From the NCBI RefSeq assembly GCF_021018805.1, contig NC_086254.1, forward strand, positions 3,769,001 through 3,833,000: a DNA stretch of 64,000 bases. Direction: 5' to 3'. Below are positions 1-12,076 of this stretch, piece after piece. The translations under genes and the position numbers were made by a program. The notes beneath the pieces are model-generated. The model was not told the origin of the DNA and made no database searches. It saw only the letters and a list, made by a program, of their open reading frames with translations. Position 1 is the stretch's first letter; each line of letters opens with the position of its first letter. Source of the DNA: Prinia subflava. Lineage: Eukaryota > Chordata > Aves > Passeriformes > Cisticolidae.

Positions 1-798
1 TTCCCTTTTGGGAAAATTCAGCTGCTACTCAGAGCCCTACAAGGAGAGAAGAGACTACAGCAAGCTGAAAGAGACCAAAATACATATTTAAATATAAAAA
101 TGAGCAAGGGAGATGAAGCAAAGTCCATTCACCTTTCCTTTGATTGTCTCTAGTCTTTGTTAATGGCTTTAGTTCTCCCAGGTAGCCTGTTCAGGCACAC
201 TTAATTTAATGTGCAAAGTTTTATTTGGGAATGCACTTAAGATTCTGGCTGATTAAAGCATCCTTATGAGATTTATATTATTATTTAATATATAAAAAGA
301 ACCAATAAAGACTGTAAGATACTCCTTTTTCACTCATCACACCCTTCAATCAGCAACTGAAGTGTTTAACAACTGCATACCCACAGGGAGGCTCTAAAGT
401 GAAACACCTAATTAAATGCTCTGGAGATAAAAAACAAACCCAAACCACCCTGGAAGTAGCAAGACTCCCGCAGCACTTCTTCCACCGAGCTGCTTTGTGC
501 TTCACAGGGACAAAAATCCCTGGCAAGGGTTTCTGAACTATTTGCAAATGTGAAATTCTCTTTCAACACTAAAATTGCAGTGTCTGAAATCCAGGTTCCC
601 ATCACTCTCCTCCCTCCAAAGCTGTGGCAGTCCTGAGGGAATCCTCTGTTGCTTTTCAGGGTTTTTTGTGCAGCACAAAAAAAAAAAAACCACAAAATTG
701 GACAAGCCCAATTCCCATTCTCCATCCCATTAGTAACTGCAAGGCACTGGGTGATGAAGCAGCAGCACCAGGCTCTGACAATAAACAGGGTTTATTGA

Positions 799-905
799 TT
801 ATTTATATAAATATATACTATATAGATATATATACACACACATACACACTATATATATGTATATATATACACCATATATAAAACAATAATATATAAACCA
901 TTTAT
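799..905. repeat. AT-rich microsatellite with CA stretch
   Basis: Alternating TA and ATATAT runs are interrupted by a short ACACAC block, and the segment ends in ATATATAAAC. It is low-complexity sequence that probably arose by slippage. Copy number is likely variable, and no coding frame should be trusted across it. Confidence 0.85.
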
Positions 906-3900
906 AAATATGGTTTATTTATAAAATGAGTTAAGACAAAGCAGCATTTCAGCTCCCTAACTGAAGGGCTTTTCATTTGATCAACCTGCCCATGGTAAAA
1001 AATACTGTGACAATCAAATGGTGCGATTTACATTCTCCTCAATTTAGTTTCTTGGTCATTAATATTGAATTAATGACAGAGACCTCGGATGTCACTGGGA
1101 GGAAGGTACCAGGTTGCTCACTCACCAAACCCCATCCAGCAGATGCATTGCTGCTCTAAAATAGACCTTGAAGAAAAAGGCTGATGTTCAAATAAATCAC
1201 AGGGATCATAAAGAGCCCCATGTTCCCAGTGCCTGGTAGAAGACAGAGTAAAAACACTTCTTTTCATCCTTAACTCTGGTGTAAGGCCCAGAGGAGTCCA
1301 TGGCCCTTCACATGGCTGAAATAATGGTCATTTATCCCTGTTACAAAACCATTACACCAGAATGTATCTTCCAAAACTGTTCCCCTAAGAACACTGATAG
1401 TTCTGGGTCGGAAGCAAATGGTTGTTTTTTGTTCCAGATCTGTCAGGTGGGACACACTTCCCAGCACTTGCCTCAAATATCTCTGGCATTAGGCACTATC
1501 ACAGTTTCCTTCCTGAGACCTGCAAACACAGCCATAATCACTAAAATAGGGATGGGAAGAAATACAATGTATTTTTGCAACTGTGGAAACACTGCAAGGT
1601 TCTTAACACACACAGGTTCCCAAATGCAGCTGGAATATGGGGTGGCATTCACTGAACCAAAGGATATTCACAGGTAGTAATGGGCTACTGTGTCCCAGCC
1701 ACAGAGGAGCCACAAGCAAAGCCTAAATCCAAGCAACAAAGAGATGCCAGACTTTTCAGAACAAACCTTTACAGGCATTGGTACCTAGCTCCAACAACGT
1801 GTCCATCCTCAGTGATGCCTACAGAAATGTGTGAGGTCCAACCCCTTTAACACCATGGGCCATCTTGGCTCAAAGTCTTTGGTTTGGAGCAATTCTTAAG
1901 CAAAAATTTAGTCAAATCCAGCAGACAGGTTGGATTGGAGATTCTTGGAAGGCACAACCCCATGTCCCTATCCCTGAAATCATTGCAGAAGCTGTGATTT
2001 CTCATCACCCTCTGAAAAAAGCTTCAGCCAACTGACTGAGACACCCACGTGTGAACACTGTGCCCTAACTAGACACATTTCCAAATGTAGAACAAGTTTT
2101 GAGAGTGCATGAAGGACACATTTTAAAGAAATCTCTCAAGTTTTAGATGAAATTAGCACAAAGTTACAGCCTCTGCAACTTTTCCCATACTGTAGGTTCT
2201 GCTGATTCTTGGCATATTTTGTTTTGCATATGCTAAAAAGTCAAATACACCAGCAGGTCAGCTCTTGCAGGCAACTTTGCTGAAGAACCATTTAAATCAT
2301 TCCAAACTCTGTTTTTTGTTTCTGCTTTCTGTTTTCACGCTTCCCTGCCTTGCTGACTCAATCAAGATCCAGAGGCCTCCAAGATCTGTGCAGAAGGCTG
2401 ACCTTGCAGGATGTTTGGCCCATATCTGAGAGAGGCCTCACTTTTAGCATCAGATTTTCAGAGAGAAAGTGGTGCATCTACCAATTCCTTCTACCTTCTT
2501 ATTCATTGAGTTGCATGGAGTTGCTCTTATTCATCATCTTCCTTGAACAGTTGTCATGTTCCTTTTTGAAGTGTTATTAATTGACAAGGTTCTGTCACGC
2601 TTTAGCTTAATTTCATTCTTTAAATCCAGGCTATCTGACAAAATGACAACCTATTAAATGACACTAAACACACTTGGATGTTTTGTGACTATCTTCTCAT
2701 GAGGCTTCATCACTCATGTTTTCAGACTTGATGATCAGCACCACTCCCAGGGATCTCCAGCTCAAGATCTATTGCATAGGGTTGAGATTAGTACTCTAAT
2801 TTGACTTATCTGAATTGCAAATGCAGTGTTTTGTGTAGCCTGGGAACTTTATACATTTAAAAGAAATGTCAACACTTCAAAAGACTAATTTAGCACCTGG
2901 TACTGTAAGACATTTCCCTTCTTCCCACTATTTGCACATGACTTAGGACATAATGGTCCTTTTCCCAGCCTTTGTGCACAGCCCAGGAGGCCAAAGGCTG
3001 CTGGCCACTGAGGAAGCACTTACACTTCCCCAGGAGTGACTGATGCCTGGATCAGCAGGCAGCCAGGAGCTCAGCCAAAGAACACACTCTTACATCTGAA
3101 CAGAAGCCAGGGCCTGAACACATTCTCTCTCTCTCCTGCATCTATTTTCAGGACAATATGCACAACCTTCAAGAACCATCCTGCTAACAGAAAGTTTAGA
3201 TTTGTTTCCAGGCCTCCTAATGAGCCCAAACCTGAATGAATGAACAACTCCTTTGTGAAGCATCATTAACCAAACTCTGCTAAAGCACTGTGCTTCCTCC
3301 CAAGGCATGAGCTTCAAGAACACCATCCATAAGCTCCTCATGGGTACCCATGCTAAACACTCAGCAATTTACAGCCTTCAAAAATGGTGACATTTCTGCA
3401 TTCCCATATCTGCCCATCCCAGGGGATCATGAAGGCACACGTTCTGCACCACCAACTCACACCCTCTGCACCCTCAACCCACAGCTAGTTGGGAAGCTCA
3501 TTCCCAGAACAGCAGGACCCCCAGGCACTGCAGCAGTGACTTTCTTTGCCTTCTGAATGCATTTGGCCAAGCCAGACATCCCCCTACAGAAGCCCAGCAC
3601 GCACCCATGGACCCCACATCAGGAGTGACTTGTGTCCCTCAAGCCACAACGCTACTGCATGGATTCTTGCTAGGGAAATTCTACAATTCCTTTATATGTT
3701 AAAATTTGCTTGGAAACATACATGCAGCACTACTATTTTTTTTTCTTTATTTTTTTCACACCAACTGATTAAACCCCAGTCTATTTAAGGAGCATTTTCC
3801 CTTTCATCCGTTCCTTCAATGTTTTGAACAAGGCTGAGCTTAACATACTGTCATAATTATTTATGAAACATAATGCTAAAGCATTACAGAGACTTCCATT

Positions 3901-5759
3901 TACACAGAGTTAAGAAATAAGACATTATTTGTGTTCCATCAGCATGCCCTGGGGTTAGGACTCTGCTGCAGCATGACAAGCAGAATATACATTTTAATAG
4001 ACAACACAAGAAGAAGGAATGTTACCAAGACACACAGCCTGTAAATAAAACAAACATGCTTTCTTCCCTCTGCCTCCTCAGCAAATAACTGGCCCAGGTG
4101 AGATTTCCTGCTCAGGCACAACAAAAGCAGGACAGGTGGAATGTTACAGGTACTGCTTCCACACCATCCATTAAGTGACACAGCAGATTAACTTTCCCAC
4201 TCTTCCACCTAGAGATTATATATTCAGCTTTCTGCAAAAAAGTGGATAGTAAAGGTCTTTGGCCTGCAAAACTCTTCCATGCACCATGCTGTTGCCTCTG
4301 TTTCCATGATCCAATGAAACAGCACCAAATGTGTGCTGATGTAGGGTCTGACTCAATTGCCACAGGCAACAAAAGGTTCCCACAGACTTCCAAGGAGGGA
4401 GCTGAATCAGAACCACAATCACAGAGCCTGTGACCACGGTTCCAACATCCTCCAGTAACCCAGATAATGAACAGAACAGCTCTGAAACAGGACAGGCAGT
4501 TACAGGGCCCCTCGCTGAGACCCTGTGCTCATCAGCACTGAGCTTTGAGCTGTTTCTGGATGCTCTCCCAGCACAAACCTCTGTGCTCCTGCTCTAGAAA
4601 ATGCCTGAGCTCTGAGGGGCAGGTGTGACATTTCAGTGCAGTAACTGCCCTCATTCCACAGCCCCTGCAGCAGCACACGGGAGGGCAGGTGAGCTCTGAT
4701 GCTAAGCTATGGAAACATCTCTCCTTTCAGCATCCACGGTTTGATTCAGATATTGTGTGGTTTCAGAGCAATGAATGAGCTAAAAGGAAGTGGCAGGGCA
4801 CAGAAGGCACAGTTATGGACACATAGCTGGGGTGATTTGAGAGGTTTGAACAGGACATGGTGCCAGCCTGACCCCACCTGGGGAAGGTGGGGCATGGGGG
4901 GTGCATCTTGATTGCTCCCAGGTCCCAGAAGGGAGAGAAAACCATTCCTGTTCAGACACTCTGCAGATGGGAAATGCAATGTGTTAGAGATATTCCTTAT
5001 GATAGTTACTTTCTCATCACAATAAGGTTTCTGAGTAAGCTTTGGAGCTGTGCTGTGTCTCTCTCCTGGCAGCCACCACCAGCTGTGTTTTCAATAACTC
5101 TTCCCAAATGCTTCACGGATACGTGGACACAGACACTGGATGGAAAAACTCCAACACTGAGCAGAAAATACACTTCAGTTTCTGATAACACCTTTGAAAA
5201 GCTGCCTCCTCTCACAGATTGGCTTTTTGGGGTCTGATGCTCTGAGAACACCTTAATCTGGTTTTCATTTATAGTTTCCCTTGGAAGAGTGTCAGGTACA
5301 AAGGGACAAGGTAGGAACATAAATCGACCAGGAGACAAACACATGACAGTAATTCTGCACTCTACAACAATTCCATTTATATAAATCTTCTCCCAATGCT
5401 TCCCTCCTTGGTTAGCAAAATCTGAGGGAACAGTGAGGACCCAAGATCCCAGAGTTCAAGTCACTGCTCTTGTCTGTGCAAGAGAAGATGTTCTTACAGA
5501 AAACCAGTATTTGAAGTCAGCTGAAGATGACAGCAGACTTGACAGATACCCAGAATACCTTAAGACCAGCTCAGTCAGTGCTCCACTATTAAAGAAATAA
5601 GCAAGAGTGTATTTTTTCCTACAGTACACCTCATGTAATCCATATGAAAAGATGTAAGATAGTAAAACTTACAAGAGCACTGGGAACAGCACTTGGAAGG
5701 AACAGCAGGTGCCTTCTTGCTGGTGAGGGGTCAAAGAAATGGTGCCTTTCAATTTCCAC

Positions 5760-5836
5760 GTGGTGGTGATGCTGCGTTAATGGCTGGACTCGATGAGCTC
5801 AGAGGTCTTTCCCAGCCTTAACAATTCTGTAATTCC
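5760..5836 (+). mobile_element. CR1 LINE 3'-end fragment
   Basis: The order of motifs is that of a CR1 tail: GGTGGTGATGCTG, TTAATGGCTGGACTCGATGA, AGGTCTTTCCCAGCC, and AATTCTGTAATTC. CR1 inserts are typically cut at the 5' end and end in short ATTCTRTG-like repeats instead of poly-A. This copy keeps only about 80 bp and lies antisense to SPNS2. Confidence 0.7.
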
Positions 5837-8800
5837 AAAACGGGCTGTGGGAACTGACTCTCTTTAAATAACCTCCTTTCAGACATGCAAGAGAGGGACA
5901 GTGAGGCAGAACCAGCCCGTGTAGGATTCCACCCTGCAGTGTAAAGCAGAGAGGAGAGCCCTTATCCTGTCCCTCTCTAACTGGACTTCTGAGCCACCTA
6001 AGCCCAGCACAGCACCTCCCTTACCTGGCACCCACTGGCCCCAGTGCCCCTGGCACAGCAGCTGCACCGTGGGGAGGAGGGAGCTCTGAGAGCTGGAAGG
6101 AGAGGAGATGCCCAGATTGCACATCTCACTCCAGAGGGCAGGGGCAGAGCAGGAGGCTGCGGGTATCTGGTGCTGCAGGGGGCACTGGGGCAGCACCAAG
6201 GGCCGGAACTGCAGCTCGGAGGGATTTGGGAGCATCCAGCACCAGCACCCACTGACCTCCCTCTGGTAAGAGAGCCCACAGCAGGGAATGTTTTTCCTGG
6301 GCAGTCTAGCAAAGGGCAAGTGTGCAGAAATCCAAATGTCTACAGCATGTGCCCGCCTGCGGGGCTCCTGTGCCACATCAAAGGTGGCAAAACACAGCAG
6401 AGCCAAGCCAGAGCTCTGGCCATGAACGTCTTCAGCTGGCTCCAGCAGCACTGCTGTGACAGCCACAGGGCCTGCCAGGAGCTGCCTCTGAGGGCAGGCA
6501 CTCGATGCACGTGCAGCTGACTTCCCAAAGCTGCTGGGAGAATCCCTTCTGCCTTTTTGCTACAAGAGAGTTCTGCTCAAAAATAATAGGCTGGAACAGT
6601 GGGATGTAAACATTCCAGTAATTCATGGGGACTTCAAAGACAACACCCAGTCTGCTTCTTACATATAAAATGATGGCTTGGGGATTTTAGTTTTGTTTGT
6701 TTATGTTTTTCAAGCTGTGTATTTGTCTTGCACAGTGGAACCACAGGCACAGAAGCTGTATGTTTTATATTACAACTTCTGCCCAAGCACTTAAGACTAA
6801 AGGCTTTTTTTTTTCCTGTAGTGAATCATCATGTGTAGGGGGTGGTTGGATTATGTTTATGTTTTTTAAAATTAACCCGGCTAACCATTTGTTCCATACT
6901 GCACACAATTTGTTGCTTCTCTTTTAGAAACTCCTTGAAAGACAAGCTTTGGAAATAAAAATACATCTGGCAAGTCTGAAAGACAGGACTTGACCAAGCA
7001 CTGCAGACTAACTGGAACTCCACCATGGACAATTTGCTCCCTCTTCCAGAGATAAATCAAAATAAAAGGAAATGAACACTAGGAGAAATACCTATCCAGA
7101 GGTAAATTGCAGTGGGAGCAAAAAGGTTTTATCATGTTAACTATATCAAAATCTGAACAGAAATATGTACCAAGAACTGGAGAATTCAAAAGCACATTCT
7201 GGTTTACCTTGTTAATTCTTTGCTTTTTCATTTCCCAACTTTCCAGCATGTGCAGCTCTGGTGTCTCCCAGCCAACCCACACTACCACAGCCTGCTCTGG
7301 CTCCTTAGGAGGTTCTCTTGGTCTCCCAGCCCAGTGGAGCAGAAGCCTTTGCTCATTTGCATGCCTTTTACACAGGAATATGCTTTATTCAAGATATTCA
7401 CATGGACATAGAAGTATTTTAGAAGACTAGAGAACAGTCTGCAAGTGTTCACCTCCAAGCTCCCTCTTGCTTTAAGACAGGGTGTCTGCCCACGAGGGAG
7501 AGGGGTCCTGATGTCCCAGAGGCTGGGCTGAGAGGGGCAGGAGGTCTGGCACCAACCCCCACGTTCATCTAAGACAATCTCTGCTCAAACAAACCAGCTG
7601 AGAACATTTATCATGGATAAAAATACAGCCAAGCAGCCAGAAACAAACCCTCAGCACGTGGCATGGTCACAACTGATAACCAGGCTGCTTCATGTTAAGC
7701 TGTTCAGAAAGAGAGAAATGGAGTAATTGGGATTACAGACCCTTTCCAATGACATCTTGGAATATAAACCACCTCGAGGTGATCAGCCTCCACATGCTCA
7801 TGAAAATGCTACCTAGGGAAATAAACTGCTACTTATTAAATCAGAGTTTATATTGATACAGAGGAAGACAAGCATATATTTAGCTTTTTGTATGGTTGGA
7901 AACACATCTGGGTAAAGAAACTCTGTGAAGATTGTGCACTTGGTTCATTACTTTGGGATATGACTCTCTACCCCACAGAAGCCTACTGTTTTTTTGTTGA
8001 TTTATTACAGTTCATCAACCAACAACCAGCAAATGCTTTCCCCAAATGCTTGGCAAAAGCCAAAAACAACACAAGAAAGAGTTTTGTAAGTGAAAGTGCC
8101 AAAAGTTGGACTGGTAGGTGCAGAATTGATTTAAAGTCAGGCTTAAAGGGAGAAAATCTCTAAGCAGGTGTTTGTACTTAGGAAATAAAAATTAAGATAC
8201 ATGCATTATTTATTGAAGCTTCTACAAATGAAGTAAATCTAGAGATGTGTCTAAATATTTACCAACTTCACCTAATTTTAGATTATTGAACAAGTTTGTC
8301 AATGATTTCTTAAGGAACTTTTATTTTAGGAAGGGCTAAAAATGTTAGAGAGCAGAAATGTGCAAGTACCAAAGCAGAGGAGGCCTCATGTCTTATCTTC
8401 CTATAGAGAAATTCTAACATAAATTATCAAAGCACATGAAAAAGTGAACTTATCAATATTATCTCAGTCTTACTACTTCTGATGATTTTCCTTAGTTAAA
8501 TTTAATTAGCTATTTTTATCCATGGAAAGAGGTGTATTTATGGAATCACTCTGACACAGTATTTATTTGGCTTCTTACTATGATTTGTTTCAAAATTAAT
8601 TTAAGATCTCATGAACAGCAACCAAACTTTTAAGCATGAGTTGTCCTGTTTCTATTTTGCTGTGTGTGGAATTCATGCATTGCTGTTTTCTGTCACCCCC
8701 TACATGCACTGGAACTACACCCCCGCTTTTGGCCTGATTTTCTTCTTCATTGTGAGACCCTATTACCTACCTATTTACTAGCTACCAGCAGATAAGAGAT

Positions 8801-9035
8801 TAAATCTTCATTTATTTAGTCATTATTCCATGCTAGGAACCCAGAGATACTTGATAATAAATAACTAATGATATTAAAAAAAGGCAGAGCTCTCTAGCAA
8901 CTGTCTGCATGGCACATGTATCCAATTCCTGATTTATCTGCCTATTTTCAGTCACGCTTTTTAACCCAAGCAGAACAAAACAGCATTTGGACAGTAACTC
9001 AGATGAGCTGTTTACTGTACTCCAACCCTTTTGTG

Positions 9036-9305
9036 CTGCTTTTGGCTGGGACAGAGTTAATTTTCTTCCCAGTAGCTGGTAAGGGAGCGTGTTTTAGATT
9101 TGTGCTGAGAACGGAGCTGATAACACACGGATGTTTTCATTACTACTGAGCAGCTCCTGCAGAGTCAAGGTCTTTTCTGCTCCTCACCATCAGTGAAGGG
9201 CTGGGGGACACGAGGAACTGGAGAGCCACAGCTGACTCCAGCTGACCCCAGGGATGTCCCAGGGCATCACATTCAGCAGATGAAGTTGTGGGAAGACAGC
9301 AGGAC
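9036..9305 (+). mobile_element. Avian LTR remnant (endogenous retrovirus type)
   Basis: The segment matches, with many substitutions, a widespread bird LTR recalled from other genomes. In order I see TTGGCTGGGACAGAGTTAA, TCTTCCCAGTAGCTGGTA, GATTTGTGCTGAGAACGG, GATAACACACGGATGTTTT, a run about CTGAGCAG, and then CTGGAGAGCCACAGCTGACTC followed by GACCCCAGGGATGTCCCA. The typical continuation with a TATAAA box is not recognisable, so the 3' part of the LTR looks eroded or lost. No internal retroviral genes (gag, pol, env) adjoin it, so it is most likely a decayed solo LTR. The family name (ERVL or other) cannot be decided by eye. Confidence 0.7.
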
Positions 9306-9938
9306 AAATAAGAATGAAATGCCTCTTGCTGTAAATTTGTTGACTCAAAAAACAGCATTTTTCATGGCTTCCTTTAGATGCTCAAGTTTTAGCCAGGAAC
9401 TGACACACCACCAAAGAGTTTTACAAACTGGTGCCTTCAGAGTTCAGCAGCTCTGTAGCTGCTTTTGGTCCTTGTCAAGCTGTCTCCTTCCATTTGCACT
9501 CCAAATCTGAGCTGTGTGGCTGTGCATTCTATTTATTACACAGTGACAGGATGCATGAGGAACCCTCAAAATTTGAAGAAAGGCAATCCCTGAAGGCAGA
9601 CTGCTGTTCCTCCTGAGTGGTTACTGTTTCTCACCTCATTCAGGATTTTTGGTGCTGCCACATAAAGGAGTTCTCTAATGGGCTCAGCCTGTGTCAACCT
9701 GCTCCTTCCAGCCCTGTATTCTCATGTCAACTTGGATGTGAGAACTTCTCTAGTCACAGCAGTTTTACTGCTGCTTTCATTTGTGCCAGCAAAGAGTTTT
9801 TGATATTTCAGCTCACTGTCTTTTTTCCCAATAAATACATGTACTGTCTTAAAAGGAAAAAAAATGTTCAGAGAAAAGGCAGAATTTTACTCCTCAAATG
9901 AACCCTAGACAACAAAGATCAGGAAAAATGCCTACATC

Positions 9939-9963
9939 AAAAAAAAAAAAAAAAAAAAAAAAA
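9939..9963. repeat. A25 homopolymer tract
   Basis: This is an uninterrupted run of 25 A. No polyadenylation signal stands just before it and no recognisable retroposed sequence precedes it, so it may be a simple slippage tract. Confidence 0.9.
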
Positions 9964-10166
9964 GCTCTTCTCTGACCCTTTTAGCATGCCAGGAATTCAC
10001 CTTGTTCAATGTGGCATGTCTTCCCAGTTAGACATCGGGCCTCCAACATGGACACCAAAGTGGGAGGGATAATAAGGGAGGCTGGATTATTCCAGGATCC
10101 TGCTCAGCTGCTGCAGCCCCTGGGTAGAGAACACCCTTACAGCAGCTGAGACATTTCCATTACCTC

Positions 10167-10206
10167 CTGGAACCAGTAACAGAGCTGGAACCAGTAACAG
10201 AGCTGG
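10167..10206. repeat. 18-bp tandem duplication
   Basis: The unit CTGGAACCAGTAACAGAG occurs twice in perfect tandem at 10167-10184 and 10185-10202. A third partial start, CTGG, follows. It is a local slippage or replication duplication with no other visible role. Confidence 0.9.
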
Positions 10207-11939
10207 GCATGAGGACTCTGTATTAATAGCCAAGTCTTCTGGTGGAGTTGAGGACTGCAGGACAATCAGGATAGGGGACTTTTCTAAGTATTACGGTGGT
10301 TTTTGTCAAGATGGTCTTTGGGGTTCAGAGTTAGTACTGATGCACAGGATGACTTAACACAGGTCTGGCTATTTTGATCTTGTCTCTCCTACGACTTTCA
10401 AAACATTGGGGTTTGGATTCCAAACAGATGCTACTGCCACTCTGAGCCCTGTGTACAAATAACCATGAATATTAATCCCCAAACTACTTCAGCTAATAAG
10501 CCCCAAATCCTTAAACTGAAATTCAACTCTGAAAACATCAGTCCAGTTCCAGTGTCCCCCTACTTCCAGTCAACTGCAGGGAGATCAGTGAGAACCTAAG
10601 CATAAATATATGTCCATGACACAAGAAGTGTTTATTAAAAGGTCATTGGTTCTCTCTAAAATGCTTCTCTCTATGGGCTCTGATCAAAGCTGCTTTTGCA
10701 GAATGTTATGAGAAACATTTAAAGAAAAAAAAATTAAAGAGGAAACCAAAAAAATCCTTCTTTATTTTAGATGAGAGACATTCTTTTTCTGGAAAAGGTG
10801 CTTCCTGGCCAAGGGTAGCCCAGAACAATTTACTGAGTTAAAGGCTTCCACATTTGGCCACATGCATTTTGCTTTAGAAATTCAGCAATAACCAACCCTG
10901 GTGAAAGCCAGCCTGGCATGAGTGCCACTGCCTATTTTAGGTGGAAACTCTCTTTTTTAGAAAACTGAAGAGCATGTGGGTGGGCAGGATGGAGAAGGGT
11001 GGAGAGTTTTAGTCCCTGGTTGTCATTCTTTAGGTGTGACCACAATGCTGCAATCTCTGGCACGCAGCTGGACAGAGAGGATGAGGAATGCCCCTGCCTC
11101 CCTTGGGGAAATCAGGCTGATGATGCCAGGAGCTGTGATTTGTCTCTCCAGGAATGTTGCCACCTGCAGCAATTAAATCTTTGCTATCATATGATTTAAA
11201 CAAGAGGATGTTTCCCCCCAGAAACTGCCAGATCATTGTTTCCTCCAAATGCCTCTGACAGACAAGAAAATTAATGCAGTGAGGAGTCCTCAGAATGGGG
11301 CACTGCAGCTGGCCTGGGAGCAGGGGAGGGACGCAGAGCTTGACAAAATGAAGTGAGCCTGACAGCTCCATCACCTGTTTCCCCAGACAAATCCAGTGAC
11401 AGGTGTTAAAGGAGCTGAAACGGTGTCTGATCTCTGTGTTATCATCCACTTTGTCTTGGTGGACAGAAACCAAAGTGCATCTGTAAAACCACTGCTGGAT
11501 GCATTTTGTTATTCCACATACCACAAACAGACTTCCCAACAAAATCCAATGGCTCCAGTTACACATCAGAAGACAAGAGAACCACTGTGTAGGCATGGAT
11601 TCATTTTCCCAAGACTTTTGTAAAGCCTTTTAAAGCTTCTTTAGGATCTCCCTCAAAACAAAGCCCTTATGTCAACAGAAACTCCTGCTTAGATATGCTT
11701 CAATTGTTAATTTTTATGAACATGCACAATCAAAGGGTGACAAAGCTTTCACAGTTAAGCAAACACAGTTACACAGAGCCCACTTCTCCCACAAAAGGTC
11801 AGATAATACAACATGCTAAATGTTAAAGGCACAAGAGAGGGATGTGTTCCCCTTGAGCACTCTGGGATGGGGAGTTATTTAGGAATATATTGTCCATCTT
11901 TTCAGCACTCCCTGCAAAGTGTCTTTGCAAAGATCTTAC

Positions 11940-12076
11940 CTGTTCAGTGATGAAGGAGCTTGAAAAAGTGACAGCTGACCAAAAGAAGATCCCACAGCTG
12001 AGAATGATCTTTCTGTTGAACCGGTCACCAAGGTAACCAAAGATCGGCGCCGCGACCATGAAACTGCAGATAAAAA
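11940..12076 (-). CDS. SPNS2: SPNS2 exon 3 equivalent (partial CDS, TM2, motif A, TM3)
   Basis: This 137-bp minus-strand exon is preceded by a long pyrimidine tract and TTTGCAG and followed by GTAAGATC. It supplies 2 nt plus 45 codons and ends on a whole codon (phase 0). The reading begins [13 protein letters not shown] (TM2). It then has [10 protein letters not shown], which is the MFS motif A in the loop between helices 2 and 3, with its conserved Asp and Arg intact. It continues through [16 protein letters not shown] (TM3) and ends FITEQ. The match to vertebrate SPNS2 is nearly complete, while SPNS3 and SPNS1 differ clearly in TM2 and TM3. Differences from the human protein as I recall it are Ile for Val after NRK, and TEQ in place of PQQ at the exon end. 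An ATG inside the exon opens a longer frame that runs past the donor into intron 3 as far as 11823. That extension is intron read-through, not coding sequence. Confidence 0.96.

Larger units (their letters stand above)
1..11939 (-). other. SPNS2: SPNS2 intron 3, 5' part (truncated by window start)
   Basis: This stretch begins with the donor GTAAGATC of the exon at 11940 and runs off the left edge. I looked for the next expected exon, which should encode a GIGEASYS-like motif in TM4, and did not see it, so it probably lies before position 1. Recognisable contents are an AT/CA-rich microsatellite near 0.8 kb, a CR1 tail near 5.8 kb, an LTR remnant near 9.0-9.3 kb, a 25-A tract at 9939 and an 18-bp tandem duplication near 10.17 kb. 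The interval 5985-6525 is GC-rich and open in several frames on both strands but shows no domain. The rest (900-5750, 6530-9030, 10210-11930) is unique-looking AT-rich sequence in which I recognise nothing. Confidence 0.85.

Noticed and set aside
4862..4912. G-quadruplex candidate on the plus strand
   Set aside because: Only three separated G runs of three or more are present, and the fourth would need a zero-length loop.
5879..6466. 195-codon open frame on the minus strand
   Set aside because: It has no domain, no splice-consistent context and competing frames on both strands in GC-rich sequence.
11823..11939. Continuation of the exon 3 reading frame beyond FITEQ
   Set aside because: A strong GTAAG donor ends the exon at 11940. 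The continuation is intron read-through and does not resemble SPNS2.
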